Assembly (NCBI RefSeq): GCF_021026345.1
Contig: NZ_JAJNCZ010000002.1
Coordinates: 620,001 to 684,000 of the forward strand
DNA: 64,000 nucleotides
Reading direction: 5' to 3'
DNA from: Rhizobium sp. GN54
GTDB lineage: Bacteria; Pseudomonadota; Alphaproteobacteria; Rhizobiales; Rhizobiaceae
Part shown: piece by piece, positions 48,723-57,847 of the stretch
Position numbering within the stretch: the first letter of the stretch is position 1
Layout: each line of letters begins with the position of its first letter
The notes under the pieces: model-generated
The model's database searches: none
Told to the model about the DNA's origin: nothing
What the model saw: only the letters and a program-made list of their open reading frames with translations
Program-made: the position numbers and the translations under genes

Positions 48723-50828
48723 CTAGCCCGCGCGCAGGAAGCGGATCGCCTCGTCGCGGCGGTAGAGATAGAGGAGCGTGCGGATCGCCTGTCCGCGCTC
48801 GCTTTCCAGCTGCGGGTCCTTTTCCAGCGTATAGGTGGCCTCCTTGCGGGCGATCTCCAGCAGGTCGCCATGCGCCTCGATGCTGGCAACGAGGAAGCCG
48901 GGCGTGCCGGACTGGCGCGTGCCCAGCAGCTCGCCTTCGCCGCGCAGCTTCAGGTCCTCCTCGGCGATGCGGAAGCCGTCCTCGGTCTCGCGCAGGATGC
49001 CGAGCCGGGCGCGGCCGTTCTCGCTGAGCGGGCCCTTGTAGAGCAGGATGCAGGAGGAGGCGCCTGCGCCGCGCCCGACGCGGCCGCGCAACTGGTGGAG
49101 CTGGGCGAGGCCGAAGCGCTCGGCGTGCTCGATGACCATGATCGTCGCGTCGGGGACGTCGACGCCGACCTCGACCACGGTCGTGGCGACCAGAAGGCGG
49201 GTCTCGCCGTTCTTGAAGGCCTGCATCGCATCGTCCTTCTGCGGACCGCTCATGCGGCCGTGCACGAGGCCGACGGCGTTGCCGAAGACGCCGGCAAGCG
49301 TCGCGTGCCGCTCCTCGACGGACATCAGATCCGATTCCTCCGTTTCTTCGACGAGCGGGCAGATCCAGTAGGCCTTCTTGCCCTCGGCGATCGCCGCACG
49401 CAGCCGCTCGACGATCTCGCCGGTGCGCTCCTGCGGCATGATGACGGTCTGGATCGGCTTGCGGCCGGCCGGCTTCTCGGTCAGCTTGGAGACGTCCATG
49501 TCGCCGAAGGCGGCCAGCACCAGCGTGCGCGGGATCGGCGTCGCCGTCATCACCAGCATGTGCGGCGAGATTCCCTTCGCCGTCAGCCGCAGCCGCTGGT
49601 GGACGCCGAACCGGTGCTGCTCGTCGACGACGGCGAGCGCAAGGTCGCGGTAGACGACATTGTCCTGGAACAGCGCATGCGTGCCGATCACGATGTTCGT
49701 CTCGCCGCTTTCGATGCGCTCGAGGTTCTGGTCGCGCTCGCGGCCCTTGGTCCGGCCGGTGAGGACATCGAGGGTGATGCCGGCCGGTTCGGCCATTTTC
49801 ACCAGCGTCGCATGATGCTGGCGGGCGAGGATCTCCGTCGGCGCCATCAGCACGGCCTGTCCACCGGCCTCGACCGCGGCCAGCATCGCCATCAGCGCCA
49901 CCGCCGTCTTGCCGGAGCCGACGTCGCCCTGCAACAGTCGCAGCATGCGCTGGTCGGTCGCCATGTCCGCCTTGATCTCGGCGATCGCCGTCTGCTGGCT
50001 GCCGGTGAGCGCGAACGGCAAAGCGGCGAGCACCGGCTCCGACAGGACACCGGTTGCCGTCACCGGACGGCCGGCGACGCGTCGCAGCGTCTGGCGCACC
50101 AGCGCCAGCGAGATCTGCCCGGCCAGGAATTCATCATAGGCGAGCCGGCGGCGGGCCGGCGTCTGCAGATCGAGATCGAGGGTGTCGCGCGGATGATGGA
50201 GGGCGGAAAAGGCTTCGGACGCGGCGGGGAAACCCTGACGGGCGACGAGCGGACCGTCGATCCATTCCGGCAGGGACGGGACCCTTTCGACGGCCGCCTC
50301 GATCGCCTTGCGTAGGGTGCGCGGCGACAGTCCGGCCGTCAGCCCGTAGACCGGCTCGACCAGCGGCATGGTCTCGGCTTCCGTGGCCTTCACCATGAAA
50401 TCGGGATGGACCATCGAGGCGCGGCCGTTGAACCAGTCGACCTTGCCGCTGACGATCACCTGCTCGTCCACCGGCAGGCTCTTTTCCAGCCAGTCGCCCC
50501 TGGCGCGGAAGAAGGTCAGCGCCAGTTCGCCGGTGTCGTCGTGCAGGAACACCCGGTAGGGCACGTTGGACTTGCCGCGCGGCGGCGGCTGGTGGCGGTC
50601 GACACGGCCGGAGACGGTGACGATCGTCCCCTGCGGCGCGTGCGCGATGCCGGGCTGGTTGCGGCGGTCGATTAGGCTGTGCGGCAGGTGGAACACGAGG
50701 TCGATGACGCGGCAGTCGTCGATGCTCTCCTGTCCGAGCAGCTTGGCGAACAGCTCGCCCGTCTTCGGCCCGATTCCGGGCAGCGAGGCGAGGGAGGCGA
50801 ACAGGGGATCGAGCAGGGCAGGACGCAT
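48723..50828 (-). CDS. recG: ATP-dependent DNA helicase RecG
   Basis: RecG remodels stalled replication forks and Holliday junctions. The 701-residue protein has the N-terminal wedge/OB domain (VTVSGRVDRH), then superfamily 2 helicase domains: Walker A GDVGSGKTAVALM near residue 300, DEQH (VVDEQHRFGVHQR), TATPIPRTL, and RGRVGRG near the C-terminus. ATG 50828 (MRPALLDPLF) is used; an upstream Met at 50873 is not conserved. It is convergent with DUF502 and divergent from sdhE, sharing a 269-base intergenic region. Confidence 0.97.
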   Translation of the reverse strand: MRPALLDPLFASLASLPGIGPKTGELFAKLLGQESIDDCRVIDLVFHLPHSLIDRRNQPGIAHAPQGTIVTVSGRVDRHQPPPRGKSNVPYRVFLHDDTGELALTFFRARGDWLEKSLPVDEQVIVSGKVDWFNGRASMVHPDFMVKATEAETMPLVEPVYGLTAGLSPRTLRKAIEAAVERVPSLPEWIDGPLVARQGFPAASEAFSALHHPRDTLDLDLQTPARRRLAYDEFLAGQISLALVRQTLRRVAGRPVTATGVLSEPVLAALPFALTGSQQTAIAEIKADMATDQRMLRLLQGDVGSGKTAVALMAMLAAVEAGGQAVLMAPTEILARQHHATLVKMAEPAGITLDVLTGRTKGRERDQNLERIESGETNIVIGTHALFQDNVVYRDLALAVVDEQHRFGVHQRLRLTAKGISPHMLVMTATPIPRTLVLAAFGDMDVSKLTEKPAGRKPIQTVIMPQERTGEIVERLRAAIAEGKKAYWICPLVEETEESDLMSVEERHATLAGVFGNAVGLVHGRMSGPQKDDAMQAFKNGETRLLVATTVVEVGVDVPDATIMVIEHAERFGLAQLHQLRGRVGRGAGASSCILLYKGPLSENGRARLGILRETEDGFRIAEEDLKLRGEGELLGTRQSGTPGFLVASIEAHGDLLEIARKEATYTLEKDPQLESERGQAIRTLLYLYRRDEAIRFLRAG

Positions 50829-50866
50829 GGTGCAAAAATGCGCCGGACAATTGCCGCTTGGCAAGG

Positions 50867-50894
50867 CTGACAATCCGCTTTCCAGCGTCTATAG
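50867..50894 (+). promoter_or_regulatory. Putative sigma-70-type promoter for sdhE-mfd
   Basis: CTGACA (50867-50872), 16 bases, and CTATAG (50889-50894) match the rhizobial -35/-10 pattern well. The -10 sits in the inverted repeat GCGTCT-ATAG-AGACGC (50885-50900), a candidate operator. The leader to sdhE would be about 195 bases. Confidence 0.5.
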
Positions 50895-51097
50895 AGACGC
50901 GGCGATCGTCCGCGTGCATCCGCGCCGGGCGCTCGCCTGCGTCCGTCGCCCCGAATGAGAGCCGGCGGCCGCGACAAGGACTTGAATTTGCGCGTGATCC
51001 TGCCCCAGGCCGCTTTCGGCCCGCCGGCAGCTTGCGCCTCGGCCGTGCGCTGCCGAAACCAGGCGGACGGGCGGACAGCCATGCGGGAAAGACGGCC

Positions 51098-51415
51098 ATG
51101 ACGGGCACCACACGCTCCAGCGCAGACATCGAACCGCGCCGCAAGCGCATCCTCTTTCGCTGCTGGCATCGCGGCATCCGCGAGATGGACCTGGTGCTCG
51201 GCACCTTTGCCGATGCCGAGATCGAGACGCTTTCGGAGGCTGAACTGGACGAACTGGAAGCGATCATGGCGGAACACGACCGCGATCTCGTCATGTGGGT
51301 GACGGGCGAGCGGCCCGTTCCGGAACGGTTTCAGACCGGCCTGTTCCCGCGTATCCGTGCCTTCACCCCTGACTTCTCGCCGGTCACGGCGGAGACCTTC
51401 GGAAAAGCGAAATGA
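51098..51415 (+). CDS. sdhE: FAD assembly factor SdhE (succinate dehydrogenase assembly factor 2)
   Basis: SdhE helps covalent FAD attachment to SdhA. The 105-residue protein has the signature RGIREMD (RGxxE motif) near residues 25-31, followed by FADAEIETLSEAELDELEAIM and DRDLVMWVTGE. The length is somewhat above the 80-90 of E. coli, with a C-terminal extension common in alphaproteobacteria. The stop overlaps the mfd start by four bases. The sdhCDAB genes are not in the window. Confidence 0.9.
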   Translation: MTGTTRSSADIEPRRKRILFRCWHRGIREMDLVLGTFADAEIETLSEAELDELEAIMAEHDRDLVMWVTGERPVPERFQTGLFPRIRAFTPDFSPVTAETFGKAK

Positions 51416-54400
51416 TCCCCGGACTCGATACTTCAGCGCTTGCAACGATCGGCCAGCCGGCCACGATCGGCTCTGTTCCGGGCGGTGCCGAGCCGCTGGT
51501 GCTGGCCGAGATCGCCCGCACGCTCGGCCCGGTCGCCTATGTCATGTCGGACGGCCAGCGGATCGGCGACATGGAGCAGATGCTGGGCTTCGCCGCACCC
51601 GACATTCCGGTGCTGACGCTGCCCGGCTGGGACTGTCTGCCCTATGACCGCGTCTCTCCGAGCGCGGACACTTCGGCGCGCCGGCTGTCGGCGCTGTCGG
51701 CGCTGATCGCTCACGGCAATAACCCGCATCCGGCGATCGTGCTCGTCACGGTCAACGCCATGCTGCAGAAGATGGCGCCGCGACAGGTGATCGCGAACCT
51801 CGCCTTTTCGGCCCGCCCCGGCAACCAGGTGCGGATGGACGATCTTGCGGGACGGCTGGAGCGCAACGGCTTCGAACGGGTCGCCACCGTGCGCGAGGTC
51901 GGCGAATATGCCGTGCGCGGCGGCATCCTCGACGTGTTCGTGCCGGGCAGCGGCGAGCCCGTCCGGCTCGACTTCTTCGGCGATACGCTGGAGAGCATCC
52001 GCACCTTCGATCCCGCGAGCCAGCGCACCACCGGGCAGGCGCGGAGCCTCGATCTGAACCCGATGAGCGAGGTGACGCTGACGCCGGAGACGATCAGCCA
52101 TTTCCGCAAGGAATACCTGTCGCTGTTCGGGGCGGCGACGCGCGACGACGCGCTCTACCAGGCGGTCTCCGAGGGCCGGCGCTATGCCGGCATGGAGCAC
52201 TGGCTGCCGCTGTTCTACGACGAGATGGAGACGGCGTTCGATTATCTGAAGGGCTTCCGCATCGTCACCGACCATGCGGCGCGCGAGGCGGCTGCGGAGC
52301 GGTCCAAGCTCGTGCGCGACTATTACGACGCGCGATTGAGCTCGGCCTCGGCGAAGGGCCAGCTGGCGCAGGCCACGCCCTACAAGCCGGTACCGCCGGG
52401 CGCGCTCTATCTCGACGACGATCGGTTCGCAGCCCTCCTGAACGAGCACGACGCAATCCGCATCTCACCCTTCAACGAGCACGAAGGCGAGGCGCGCCGG
52501 GTTTTTCCGATCGAGGCCCGCGCCGGGGCCCGCTGGGCCAAGGCCGCCAAGGACGGTGACGGCGCCGGTGAGCGCGTCAACGTCTTCGACCAGGTGGTGA
52601 AATATATCGCCGACCTGCGCGCAGCTGGCAAAAAGGTGCTGGTGACCGGCTGGAGCGAGGGCTCGCTCGACCGGCTGATGCAGGTGCTTTCCGAGCACGG
52701 CCTCGGCAATGTCGTCGGCGTCGAGGATCTTCAGGACCTGCGCAGGCTGAAGCCGGGCGAGGCGGGGTCGGCCGTGCTTAGCCTGGAGAACGGCTTCGAG
52801 GCCGGCGAGTTCGTCTTTATCGGCGAGCAGGACATTCTCGGCGACCGCATGGTCCGCCGCACGCGCCGGCGCAAGCGCGGGGCGGATTTCATCGCGGAAG
52901 TGGCGGGGCTGGACGAGGGCAGCATCGTCGTCCATGCCGAGCACGGCATCGGCCGCTTCGTCGGCCTGCGCACCATCGAGGCGGCCGGTGCGCCGCATGC
53001 CTGCCTGGAACTGCGCTACGCCGACGACGCCAAGCTGTTCCTGCCGGTGGAGAATATCGACCTTCTCTCGCGCTATGGCGGCGAGGGGACGGATGCGATC
53101 CTCGACAAGCTCGGCGGGGTCGCCTGGCAGGCGCGCAAGGCCAAGCTGAAGAAGCGCCTGCTCGACATGGCGAACGGCCTGATCCAGATCGCCGCCGCCC
53201 GGCTCGTGCGCCACGCGCCGGTGCTTGCCGCGCAGGACGGTGTCTACGACGAGTTCGCCGCGCGCTTTCCCTATGACGAGACCGACGACCAGGCGACCGC
53301 CATCGATGCGGTGCGCGAGGATCTCAGTGCCGGCCGGCCGATGGACCGGCTCGTCTGCGGCGACGTCGGCTTCGGCAAGACCGAGGTGGCGCTGCGCGCC
53401 GCCTTCATTGCCGCGATGAACGGGGTTCAGGTGGCGGTCGTCGTGCCGACGACGCTGCTCGCCCGCCAGCACTTCAAGACCTTCACCGAACGTTTCCGTG
53501 GCCTGCCGATCCGCCTGCAGCAGGCCTCGCGCCTCGTCGGCTCCAAGGAACTGGCGCTGACAAAGAAAGAAGTGGCGGACGGCAAGACCGACATTGTCGT
53601 CGGCACGCATGCGCTTCTCGGCAGCTCGATCAAGTTCGCCAATCTCGGGCTTCTCATCATCGACGAGGAGCAGCATTTCGGCGTCAAGCACAAGGAGCGG
53701 CTGAAGGAGCTGAAGAGCGACGTGCACGTGCTGACGCTCTCGGCCACGCCGATCCCGCGCACGCTGCAGCTGGCCATGACCGGCGTGCGCGAACTGTCGC
53801 TGATCACCACGCCGCCGGTGGACCGGATGGCGGTGCGCACCTTCATCTCGCCGTTCGATCCGCTGGTGATCCGCGAGACGCTGATGCGCGAGCACTATCG
53901 CGGCGGCCAGAGCTTCTATGTCTGCCCGCGGCTCAGCGACCTTGCCGAGATCCAGGAGTTCCTGCAGCAGGACGTGCCCGAGCTGAAGGTGGCCGTCGCG
54001 CACGGCCAGATGCCGGCCACCGAGCTGGAAGACATCATGAACGCCTTCTATGACGGGCGCTACGACGTGCTTCTGTCGACCACGATCGTCGAATCGGGCC
54101 TCGACGTGCCGACGGCGAACACGCTGATCGTGCACCGCGCCGACATGTTCGGGCTGGCGCAGCTCTACCAGTTGCGCGGCCGTGTCGGCCGCTCGAAGGT
54201 GCGCGCCTTCGCGCTCCTGACGCTGCCGGTGAACAAGAAGCTGACGGCGACGGCGGAGCGGCGGCTGAAGGTGCTGCAGTCGCTGGATACGCTCGGCGCC
54301 GGCTTCCAGCTCGCCAGCCACGACCTCGACATCCGCGGCGCCGGCAATCTCTTGGGTGAGGAGCAGTCCGGCCACATCAAGGAGGTCGGCTTCGAGCTCT

Positions 54401-54924
54401 ACCAGCAGATGCTGGAAGAGGCGGTCGCCGAGATCAAGGGCGACGAGGAGATCGTCGATACCGGCTGGTCGCCGCAGATCTCCGTCGGCACGCCAGTGAT
54501 GATCCCGGACGACTACGTTCCGGACCTGCACCTGAGGCTTGGCCTCTACCGGCGCCTCGGCGAGATCACCGAGCTTTCCGACATCGACGCCTTCGGCGCC
54601 GAACTGATCGACCGCTTCGGGCCGCTGCCGCTGGAGGTGCAGCATCTGTTGAAGATCGTCTACATCAAGTCGCTGTGCCGGACGGCCAATGTGGAGAAGC
54701 TGGACGCGGGGCCGAAGGGCGTCGTCGTGCAGTTCCGCCACAAGGAGTTCCCGAACCCGGCAGCACTCGTCGGCTATATCGCCAGGCAGGGCACGCTAGC
54801 CAAGATCCGGCCCGACCAGAGCCTGTTTCTGTCGCGCGACCTGCCGACGCCGGAAAAGCGGCTGACGGGGGCTGCGCAACTGATGACGCAACTGGCAGGG
54901 CTGGCACGGCAGGCGGCGGCCTGA
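51412..54924 (+). CDS. mfd: Transcription-repair coupling factor Mfd
   Basis: Mfd removes RNA polymerase stalled at DNA lesions and recruits UvrA. The 1170-residue protein has the UvrB-like N-terminal module (about 1-350), the RNA-polymerase-interaction domain (about 480-570, with VHAEHGIGRFVGL), the translocase motor with Walker A GDVGFGKTEVAL near residue 650, DEEQ (IIDEEQHFG), TATPIPRT, and RGRVGRS, and a C-terminal TRCF domain. Its ATG overlaps the sdhE stop, so sdhE and mfd form one operon, a common alphaproteobacterial pair. Confidence 0.97.
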   Translation: MIPGLDTSALATIGQPATIGSVPGGAEPLVLAEIARTLGPVAYVMSDGQRIGDMEQMLGFAAPDIPVLTLPGWDCLPYDRVSPSADTSARRLSALSALIAHGNNPHPAIVLVTVNAMLQKMAPRQVIANLAFSARPGNQVRMDDLAGRLERNGFERVATVREVGEYAVRGGILDVFVPGSGEPVRLDFFGDTLESIRTFDPASQRTTGQARSLDLNPMSEVTLTPETISHFRKEYLSLFGAATRDDALYQAVSEGRRYAGMEHWLPLFYDEMETAFDYLKGFRIVTDHAAREAAAERSKLVRDYYDARLSSASAKGQLAQATPYKPVPPGALYLDDDRFAALLNEHDAIRISPFNEHEGEARRVFPIEARAGARWAKAAKDGDGAGERVNVFDQVVKYIADLRAAGKKVLVTGWSEGSLDRLMQVLSEHGLGNVVGVEDLQDLRRLKPGEAGSAVLSLENGFEAGEFVFIGEQDILGDRMVRRTRRRKRGADFIAEVAGLDEGSIVVHAEHGIGRFVGLRTIEAAGAPHACLELRYADDAKLFLPVENIDLLSRYGGEGTDAILDKLGGVAWQARKAKLKKRLLDMANGLIQIAAARLVRHAPVLAAQDGVYDEFAARFPYDETDDQATAIDAVREDLSAGRPMDRLVCGDVGFGKTEVALRAAFIAAMNGVQVAVVVPTTLLARQHFKTFTERFRGLPIRLQQASRLVGSKELALTKKEVADGKTDIVVGTHALLGSSIKFANLGLLIIDEEQHFGVKHKERLKELKSDVHVLTLSATPIPRTLQLAMTGVRELSLITTPPVDRMAVRTFISPFDPLVIRETLMREHYRGGQSFYVCPRLSDLAEIQEFLQQDVPELKVAVAHGQMPATELEDIMNAFYDGRYDVLLSTTIVESGLDVPTANTLIVHRADMFGLAQLYQLRGRVGRSKVRAFALLTLPVNKKLTATAERRLKVLQSLDTLGAGFQLASHDLDIRGAGNLLGEEQSGHIKEVGFELYQQMLEEAVAEIKGDEEIVDTGWSPQISVGTPVMIPDDYVPDLHLRLGLYRRLGEITELSDIDAFGAELIDRFGPLPLEVQHLLKIVYIKSLCRTANVEKLDAGPKGVVVQFRHKEFPNPAALVGYIARQGTLAKIRPDQSLFLSRDLPTPEKRLTGAAQLMTQLAGLARQAAA

Positions 54925-54972
54925 CCCGCAACTGCGGGCCGGCACGGGCGGATGGAAATAAGGGGGCGGCCG

Positions 54973-55662
54973 TCAGGCCTGGGCGGCAACCTGGCAGGCG
55001 GCTGCAGCCTCCTGGCGCTTCATGGCCGCCACCTCGCGCAGGGCATCAGCGAGCACCTCGGACGTCTGCGCGCCCACGACCGCATACTTGTTGTCGATGA
55101 TGAAGCAGGGGACGCCGGTGACGCCCATCTGGCGGGCAAGGCCGATCTCCTCCTTGACCGAGCCGACATCGGCGCCGGCCGAGAACAGCGCTGCGACGAC
55201 GGCGCGATCGAGGCCGGCCTTCTCGGCGATGTCGAGCAGCACGTCGCGGTCGCCGATATTGCGGCCGTCTTCGAAATAGGCCTTGAACAGGGCGAGCGAT
55301 ACGCGGCTCTGCACGTCCGGCCCCTCGATCATCGCCCAGCGCAGCAGGCGGTGCGCATCCAGCGTGTTCGGGCTGAGTTCGATCTTCTCGAAATGAAAGT
55401 CAACGCCCGCCTCGCGGCCGAGGCCGGCCAGCATGCCATGGGCCTTGTCGACGGCATCCGCGCCGCCCAGCTTTTCGGCCAGGTGCTTCTTGTGGTCGAC
55501 GCCCTGCGCCGGCATGTCGGGATTGAGCTGGTAGGGGCGGAAGGTCACGGACACGTTCAATTCGTCCGAGACGGCCTCGATGGCCTTTTCAAGACGCTTC
55601 TTGCCGAGATAGCACCACGGACAGACAACGTCTGACACGACGTCGATCGCTACGGTTTCCAT
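54973..55662 (-). CDS. DsbA-family oxidoreductase (FrnE-like)
   Basis: The 229-residue protein has a thioredoxin-like fold with the active-site CPWC (Cys14 and Cys17) in SDVVCPWCYLG, the FRPYQLNPDMP segment, and the cis-Pro loop GVTGVPCFIIDNKYAVVGAQ. FrnE/2-hydroxychromene-2-carboxylate isomerase-type proteins act in the cytosol; no signal peptide is visible. ATG 55662 lies 10 bases after AGGAGG; TTG 55668 is too close to it. A perfect 18-base palindrome lies at 55737-55754, about 75-90 bases upstream. The substrate is not known. Confidence 0.88.
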   Translation of the reverse strand: METVAIDVVSDVVCPWCYLGKKRLEKAIEAVSDELNVSVTFRPYQLNPDMPAQGVDHKKHLAEKLGGADAVDKAHGMLAGLGREAGVDFHFEKIELSPNTLDAHRLLRWAMIEGPDVQSRVSLALFKAYFEDGRNIGDRDVLLDIAEKAGLDRAVVAALFSAGADVGSVKEEIGLARQMGVTGVPCFIIDNKYAVVGAQTSEVLADALREVAAMKRQEAAAACQVAAQA

Positions 55663-55736
55663 TCCCAATCAACCTCCTGCGGGCCGCCGGTCGCGGCCTT
55701 ACGTCGAGATAGGCTCTGGGGCGGCGGAGTTCAATG

Positions 55737-55754
55737 GGTTACCTGCAGGTAACC
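55737..55754 (-). promoter_or_regulatory. Perfect palindrome, candidate operator of the DsbA-family gene
   Basis: GGTTACCTGCAGGTAACC is an 18-base perfect inverted repeat in the 105-base gap between the DsbA-family gene (ATG 55662) and the stop of the solute-binding protein gene (55768). It has the shape of a dimeric-repressor site, resembling operators I associate with HxlR-type redox regulators; that assignment is weak. No regulator gene is nearby. Confidence 0.5.
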
Positions 55755-55767
55755 GGCCCCCGCCGGC

Positions 55768-57585
55768 TCATTGCTGTGCGTCCGCATCCCACCAGACGGG
55801 AAACTGGTAGCCGTAGAGCGGCACGGTCTCCGGACGGGCGATGTGGCGGTGACGGGCCACCCATTGCCGGCCCAGATGATAAAGCGGCAGGACATAGTGA
55901 TTGGAGAGCAGCAGCCGATCGTGCGCACGGACGGCGGAGCGGAAGTCGTCGGCACTGCGCGCAGCCAGGATCGCATCGACCATCCGGTCGACATCGGGAT
56001 CGTTCGCGCCGGCAAAGGCCTCGCTGCCGTCGCGGTCGCGGAAGTCCGAACGCCAGCGCACGGCCTGTTCCAGCCCCGGCGAGAGCGAGGAGGCATAGGC
56101 ACGGACGATGACGTCGTAGTCGAAGGTCTGGGTCCGGCTCTGGTATTGCGAATCGTCGACGGTCCGCACGGCGGCGCGGATGCCGAGCGCATGCAGGAAC
56201 CGCTGGTAGGCCAGCGCCAGCTTCTCCTGGTCGGCGTTCTGGGTCATGATCTCGAAAGCGAGCGGGCGGCCGCTTTCGTCGCTCATGACGCCGTCCTTGA
56301 TCGTGTAGCCGGCCTCCTTCATCAGCAGTACGGCTTGCTTGAGCACCTTGCGGTCGCGTCCCGAGGCATCGGTCACCGGCCAGCGGTAGCTGCCGTCGAG
56401 GATCGCCGGTTCGACACGCGCCAGCGCCGGTCCCAAAAGTTCCTTCTCCCGTTCGTCGACGGCGGTGCCGAGCGAGGACAGGTCGGAATTCTGCCAGAAG
56501 CTCTCGGTCCTGCGGTAGGCACCCTCGAACAGGTTCCGGTTCACCCATTCGAAGTCGAACACGAGCGACAGCCCGTGGCGAAGCCTGGCATCGGCGAACA
56601 TCGGGCGGCGGGTGTTGAAGACGAAGCCGAGCATGCCGGAGGGGACCTTCGGGGTGAACTCGTCCCTGACGATCTCGCCCGACCGGACGGCCGGGAAATC
56701 GTAGCCGCGCGTCCACTTGGTCGGATTGCCCTCCTGGTAGACGTCGATCGTGCCCTTCTTGAAGGCCTCGAACAGCGTGTTCTCCTGCAGGAAGTATTCG
56801 ACGCTGATGCGGTCATAATTGTCGAAGCCGATCTTGGAGGGGATGCCCTTTCCCCAGTAGTCCGGGTTACGCTCGAAGACGATTTTCTCGCCGGGCCTGA
56901 CCTCCTTGACCCGGTAGGGGCCGGAGCCCAGCGGGAACTGCAGGGAGGTGCGGTCAAAGCCTTCGGCATCCGTCGCATGCTTCGGCAGGATCGGAGACAG
57001 CGCCAAAAGCAGCGGCGATTCGCGGTCGGCCTTATCGTTGAAGGTGAAGCGGACGCTGTGCTCGCCGATCTTCTCCATCCGTTCGACCACGTCCAGTCTG
57101 CGGCTAAAAGGGGAACGGCCCTTGTCGCGCAGAAGCTCGAAGGAGAAGATCACGTCCTCGGGGGTGACCGGCTTGCCGTCCGCCCAGCGCGCCTTCGGGT
57201 TGAGATTGAACTGGATGAAGCTGCGGGCATCGTCCCATTCGACCGTCTCGGCGAGCAGGCCGTACATCGAGAACGGCTCGTCGCGCGAGCGCTGCATCAG
57301 GGATTCGGTGACGAGATTGCCGAATTCGGGGTCCCACATCCCGCGTGCGGTGGTGCGCATGCTCTTCAGGATGAACGGGTTGAGGTTGTCGAAGGTGCCG
57401 ACGACGCCGTAGGTGATCGCGCCGCCCTTCTTCACGTCCGGATTGACGTAGGGGAAGTGGCTGTAGTCCGGTGGCAGCGCCGGCTCGCCGTGCATCGCGA
57501 TCCCGTGCAGGGGTGCTGCGTCCGCCATGCGCGCAGCCGGTGCCATGGTGGCGATCAACAATGCTGTCAGTAGGAGCCGCAACAT
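55768..57585 (-). CDS. ABC transporter extracellular solute-binding protein, family 5 (YejA-like)
   Basis: The 605-residue periplasmic protein has a signal peptide (MLRLLLTALLIATMAPAARM, cleavage near ADA-AP), then a peptide/nickel-type binding domain with KKGGAITYGVVGTFDNLNPF, WADGKPVTPEDVIFSFELL, SGPYRVKEVRPGEKIVFERNPDYWG, and the GLSLVFDFEWVNRNLFEGAY segment of YejA-like proteins. It likely binds oligopeptides. No permease or ATPase gene is beside it. ATG 57585 follows GAGG; Met at 57609 would put charge ahead of the signal peptide. Confidence 0.92.
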   Translation of the reverse strand: MLRLLLTALLIATMAPAARMADAAPLHGIAMHGEPALPPDYSHFPYVNPDVKKGGAITYGVVGTFDNLNPFILKSMRTTARGMWDPEFGNLVTESLMQRSRDEPFSMYGLLAETVEWDDARSFIQFNLNPKARWADGKPVTPEDVIFSFELLRDKGRSPFSRRLDVVERMEKIGEHSVRFTFNDKADRESPLLLALSPILPKHATDAEGFDRTSLQFPLGSGPYRVKEVRPGEKIVFERNPDYWGKGIPSKIGFDNYDRISVEYFLQENTLFEAFKKGTIDVYQEGNPTKWTRGYDFPAVRSGEIVRDEFTPKVPSGMLGFVFNTRRPMFADARLRHGLSLVFDFEWVNRNLFEGAYRRTESFWQNSDLSSLGTAVDEREKELLGPALARVEPAILDGSYRWPVTDASGRDRKVLKQAVLLMKEAGYTIKDGVMSDESGRPLAFEIMTQNADQEKLALAYQRFLHALGIRAAVRTVDDSQYQSRTQTFDYDVIVRAYASSLSPGLEQAVRWRSDFRDRDGSEAFAGANDPDVDRMVDAILAARSADDFRSAVRAHDRLLLSNHYVLPLYHLGRQWVARHRHIARPETVPLYGYQFPVWWDADAQQ

Positions 57586-57774
57586 GATTCCTCGTAGCGG
57601 TGCAAACACGATTCGGTGACAACTTACATAATCGCGCGCCGGCCGAACAACCTTGGCCCTTCTTTTTCAGGAAGTCGGGGTAAAATTGCGACGAAAGACT
57701 GGATATCCGCGGGCGCACAATGTAACAGGGTGCCTGAAAAGCGGGTCATGCAAATGCCTCAATTCGCCGACAGA

Positions 57775-57817
57775 GAGCGCTGAGCTGACCGAAATACCTT
57801 AGGGGCGAACAGCGCTC
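57775..57817 (+). promoter_or_regulatory. Leader stem-loop upstream of ialB
   Basis: GAGCGCTG (57775-57782) and CAGCGCTC (57810-57817) form a perfect 8-base stem with a 27-base loop, 31 to 73 bases before the ialB ATG. It lies in the likely 5' leader. It might be an operator or an mRNA stem; the function is unknown. Confidence 0.35.
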
Positions 57818-57847
57818 GGCATCGGATCTCAGGAGACGGAACTCGTT

